Origin: Oreohelix idahoensis
Taxonomy: Eukaryota; Mollusca; Gastropoda; Stylommatophora; Oreohelicidae
Length of the DNA stretch: 64,000 bases
NCBI GenBank assembly: GCA_024509875.1
Contig: JAMPIV010012430.1
Span: 20,567-84,566 of the forward strand
Direction of reading: 5' to 3'
The notes beneath the pieces are model-generated. The model was not told the origin of the DNA, ran no database searches, and saw only the letters and a program-made list of their open reading frames with translations. Of this stretch, positions 61,814 through 64,000 are shown one piece after another (within the stretch, counting starts at the first letter, position 1; every line of letters begins with the position of its first letter). The position numbers and the translations under genes were made by a program.

Positions 61814-62250
61814 GTTCTGCGGTGAAGGAGGATGAAGGGAAAGGAGAAGAGGTTCATCTCCAGATCCCATGCTTACCATTGGATATCTCAGAATCACGGA
61901 GAAATGTAGAGATCCCTGCATCTTTCTCGCGGCATCAGAGGCGCTAAGTGCAGTCATTACACGGAAGGTTACACGAAGTCCTCACTGATATTCCTGGTAG
62001 AACTGACTTGGTTACACAGGACATCAGACTTACCTGTCGTGAGCCCATTCAGCTGCAATAAAATCATAATCCTTTTCCCTTTATATCTTCAATCCGTAAA
62101 GATGTAAATTATAGGTCAGGTCAAGTGTTGTCCCCCAGTCGAATTATCCTATTCCTTGTAGATCAAAACATGGTAGAAGAACAAGTCCCGATGGATAGTT
62201 ATAGACTGCCACCACTGGAAGATTATCACGAGGGTAGATATAGCTGGTTC
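61814..62250 (+). pseudogene. copy C pre-RT linker remnant
   Basis: Plus-strand frame from the ATG at 61,807 region gives EVHLQIPCLPLDISES, then after a stop HEVLTDIPGRTDL and IRLTCREPIQL, matching the linker between integrase and RT in element 1. Farther on (62,170-62,230) a MDSYRLPPLEDY-like phrase recalls the RT start. Integrase itself is absent. Confidence 0.6.
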
Positions 62251-62389
62251 AAAGTAATTTTACAAAATTGTTAGTTATAGAAGCCACATTAGTGGAAAAT
62301 TAATTGGCAGAAGTTCCTAAACTATTTATAGCATTCTGTAGGTCCTCAGGGCTTTTTCCTGTTCAAGTACAGGCGGTTTGCGGTGGTGT

Positions 62390-62565
62390 ACTGCTCCCGG
62401 CTTATTTTTGCGTGTTTAATGAGAATGCTTTTGAGAGGACGGAAGAGATGTTATTACATATATTGATTGAATACATCTGTCTGTTTTCATGGACAACTTG
62501 GGATGAACATGTAGAGAGGATTGAAGTCAAAAAAATAAAATTAAAAATTTACTCTAGAGAGTAGA
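62390..62565 (+). pseudogene. possible copy C reverse transcriptase scrap
   Basis: Within a short frame the residues NAFERTEEMLLHI, EYICLFSW and TWDEHVERIEV resemble gypsy RT around and after YLDD (the DD pair itself is lost). This is the farthest recognisable trace of copy C. Confidence 0.35.
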
Positions 62566-62949
62566 TTTTTACCAGGGACATTGAGAAGAGTGTTTTACTC
62601 TAACGGCTTCCAGCATTGTAAGATTGTCACCCTTTTTAAAATTTCGGTTGTTATGAATTGCAATCTCCTAATCCTTTGGTATAACCTTGTTGCACCAAGC
62701 TGCCCTGTAGGACCTTAAGAGGACTAAAAAACGTATTCTTATTATCACAACATGTGATGAGAAGACTCTAGTGATGGGTAGTACACACATTAAGAAAACC
62801 TTGTTGATAGCGATCATGGACATCCATATTCTGTGAATCTGCAGGGTAAGAGAGGTAGAAAAAATATAAAAAGAAGAGGCAGAAAAGAAAACTGAGGTAC
62901 AGCAACAAACTACACTGTCAAGTAAAACAGATACTACACATCAAGGCCC
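62566..62949. other. gene-free stretch
   Basis: No gene recognised between the copy C remnant and the LINE tail; purine-rich near 62,850-62,930, which may be decayed LINE. Confidence 0.45.
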
Positions 62950-63655
62950 TAACAATGGATATCACGAGAAGAAAAGAAGTACTTAGATTAAGCTGGGAGA
63001 AGAGAGAACAGGTCCTGGAGCAGGTCGACCACTTTAAATACCTCGGAGCTATTATAGACCGAAAGGGAGGCATCAAAGAAGAGTTGGCCACTCGAAAAGC
63101 AGCAGCTGGGAGACTTTTTCAGGCATACATTGAGGATTCCTCAGCAAGAGAGAAGTTGGTAAGAAAACGAAGATGGCTGTATACCGATCCACCTATGTCC
63201 CAGTCTTGACATATGGATGTGAGTCATGGGCAATGACCACAACCCACAGAAGTCAGATCCAAACCTCAGAAATAAGTAAGTTTCTGAGGAAAGGTGGTTG
63301 AAAGTAAACAAGAAGAGACATGGGTCCGCAACCAGACTATACGTCAAGGCCTAAAATCCCACCCCCTGCAGACCCAAGTAGAACACTCCCAACTAAGATG
63401 GTTTGGCCATGTCAGCAGAATGGAAGAAGATCGGCTACCACGACAAGCATGGGAAACAAAGAGCCAAGGATCCAGACCCCGAGGACGACCCAGAGTCCGC
63501 TGGGAGGACAACATTAGACAATCTTTGAAGGACCGAGGACTAGAATGGAACCAGGCCAGGAGGAAGACAGCCGATAGGATAGTCTGGCGCTCTCTCCCCC
63601 AAAACTCTACACCTCACGGTAGAAGGGGAACGACTAAGTAAGTAAGTAAGTATTT
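62950..63655 (+). pseudogene. LINE C-terminal fragment with (AAGT)n tail
   Basis: Plus-strand pieces: 62,955-63,209 with HFKYLGAIIDRKGGIKEEL and AGRLFQAY, then shifted frames with LTYGCESWA (about 63,210-63,240), and 63,294-63,641 with LRWFGHVSRMEEDRLPRQA, RPRGRPRVRWEDNIRQ and a final block with WRSLPQNSTPHGRRGTTK. This is the end of an endonuclease/RT LINE, different from the families at 21,598 and 45,415. The tail is (AAGT)n at about 63,636-63,653. The RT core is not included and at least one frameshift is present. Confidence 0.75.
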
Positions 63656-64000
63656 AGTTGACCTCAGGTTCGAATCTTAACCAATTTTGTTTTAAATATT
63701 TTATTTTCTTTTTATTCATTGTTTATTTTAAATTCACAGCTTTTCTTTTCGACATTCAAACCCGGTGATCACACTGTAATACGCACTTTGTTTTTATTGA
63801 CGATTAATTTTAGAAAGACAATATAAACGATCTTACTTAAGTGGGCCGGAACACGTCAGGAGTGGCGGGCGACCAAACCCCAACACACACTGAGACACAG
63901 TTGAGAAAATCCTCCTTGACATTCTATTTTAAAACCAACACGGAAGTATCATCCTTCTCTCATGATAAGGACGATTGTTGAGCCAGGAACCATTATCAAA
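63656..64000. other. gene-free stretch
   Basis: Nothing recognisable up to the window end. Confidence 0.5.

Larger units (their letters stand above)
57339..62565 (+). mobile_element. Gmr1-like Ty3/gypsy element (copy C), integrase missing, no 3' LTR found
   Basis: Plus-strand element with a 5' LTR (57,339-58,256), primer-binding region, leader, gag remnants, an open frame with nucleocapsid-like and protease domains, the pre-RT linker and a scrap of RT. Gag and protease match element 1 in sequence and order. Integrase and most of RT/RNase H are missing. No second copy of the LTR is found downstream in the window, so the element is truncated or rearranged. Confidence 0.75.

Noticed and set aside
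62655..62720. 3' LTR of copy C
   Set aside because: I found no sequence matching the 57,339-58,256 LTR ends or body downstream of the element.

Overview
This 64 kb window is eukaryotic, almost certainly metazoan, nuclear DNA. It is AT-rich, full of interspersed repeats, and I could find no host gene: every reading frame with recognisable content belongs to a transposable element (TE). The mix (Ty3/gypsy LTR elements with integrase ahead of reverse transcriptase, a Tx1/L1-type LINE, other LINE tails, a LINE with a restriction-like endonuclease, Helitron, mariner, Sailor-like IS630/Tc1 and piggyBac relics, tRNA-derived SINEs) fits a large invertebrate genome. A mollusc or another lophotrochozoan is my guess; the species cannot be read from this sequence.

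Layout. 1-1229: minus-strand fragment of a Gmr1-like gypsy element, ended by a 122-bp palindrome. 1436-3125: interspersed repeats and a LINE tail. 3144-8908: a foldback-like unit whose inverted arms end in 38-bp tandem repeats; its 4.7-kb interior holds a SINE, a complete Sailor-like transposon with an open transposase frame, and a LINE tail. About 8.9-15.4 kb: a nearly full-length but decayed Tx1/L1-type LINE. 17.5-19.3 kb: unclassified repeat X. 20.8-22.6 kb: a Helitron fragment joined in frame to a LINE reverse transcriptase. 22.7-41.2 kb: two nested LTR retrotransposons, each with two LTRs and its own 5-bp target duplication. 41.9-48.2 kb: a SINE-like repeat, a second Sailor-like transposon with a broken transposase, a LINE tail and a Helitron 3' end. 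48.9-54.5 kb: a SINE, a mariner, and a 3.2-kb LINE insertion flanked by a 249/248-bp direct repeat. 55.0-62.6 kb: a piggyBac relic, repeat X again, and a third Gmr1-like gypsy copy with a 918-bp 5' LTR. 62.9-63.7 kb: a LINE tail.

How the parts relate. The sequence records a layered history. The 8.8-kb element 2 (LTRs about 1% apart by eye) landed in the 3' untranslated part of element 1 (LTRs about 2% apart). The LINE with the restriction-like endonuclease landed at the edge of an older mariner. Three of the LTR copies keep integrase coding upstream of reverse transcriptase, the order known from Gmr1-like elements; the 57-62 kb copy has lost its integrase. Element 2 looks like a trans-mobilised deletion derivative: it keeps a long intact gag frame and young LTRs but lacks protease, integrase core, the YxDD half of reverse transcriptase and RNase H. 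The only long open enzyme frames are the Sailor-like transposase (with a catalytic Glu changed to Lys), the element 1 integrase and the LINE protein at 51.5-53.6 kb.
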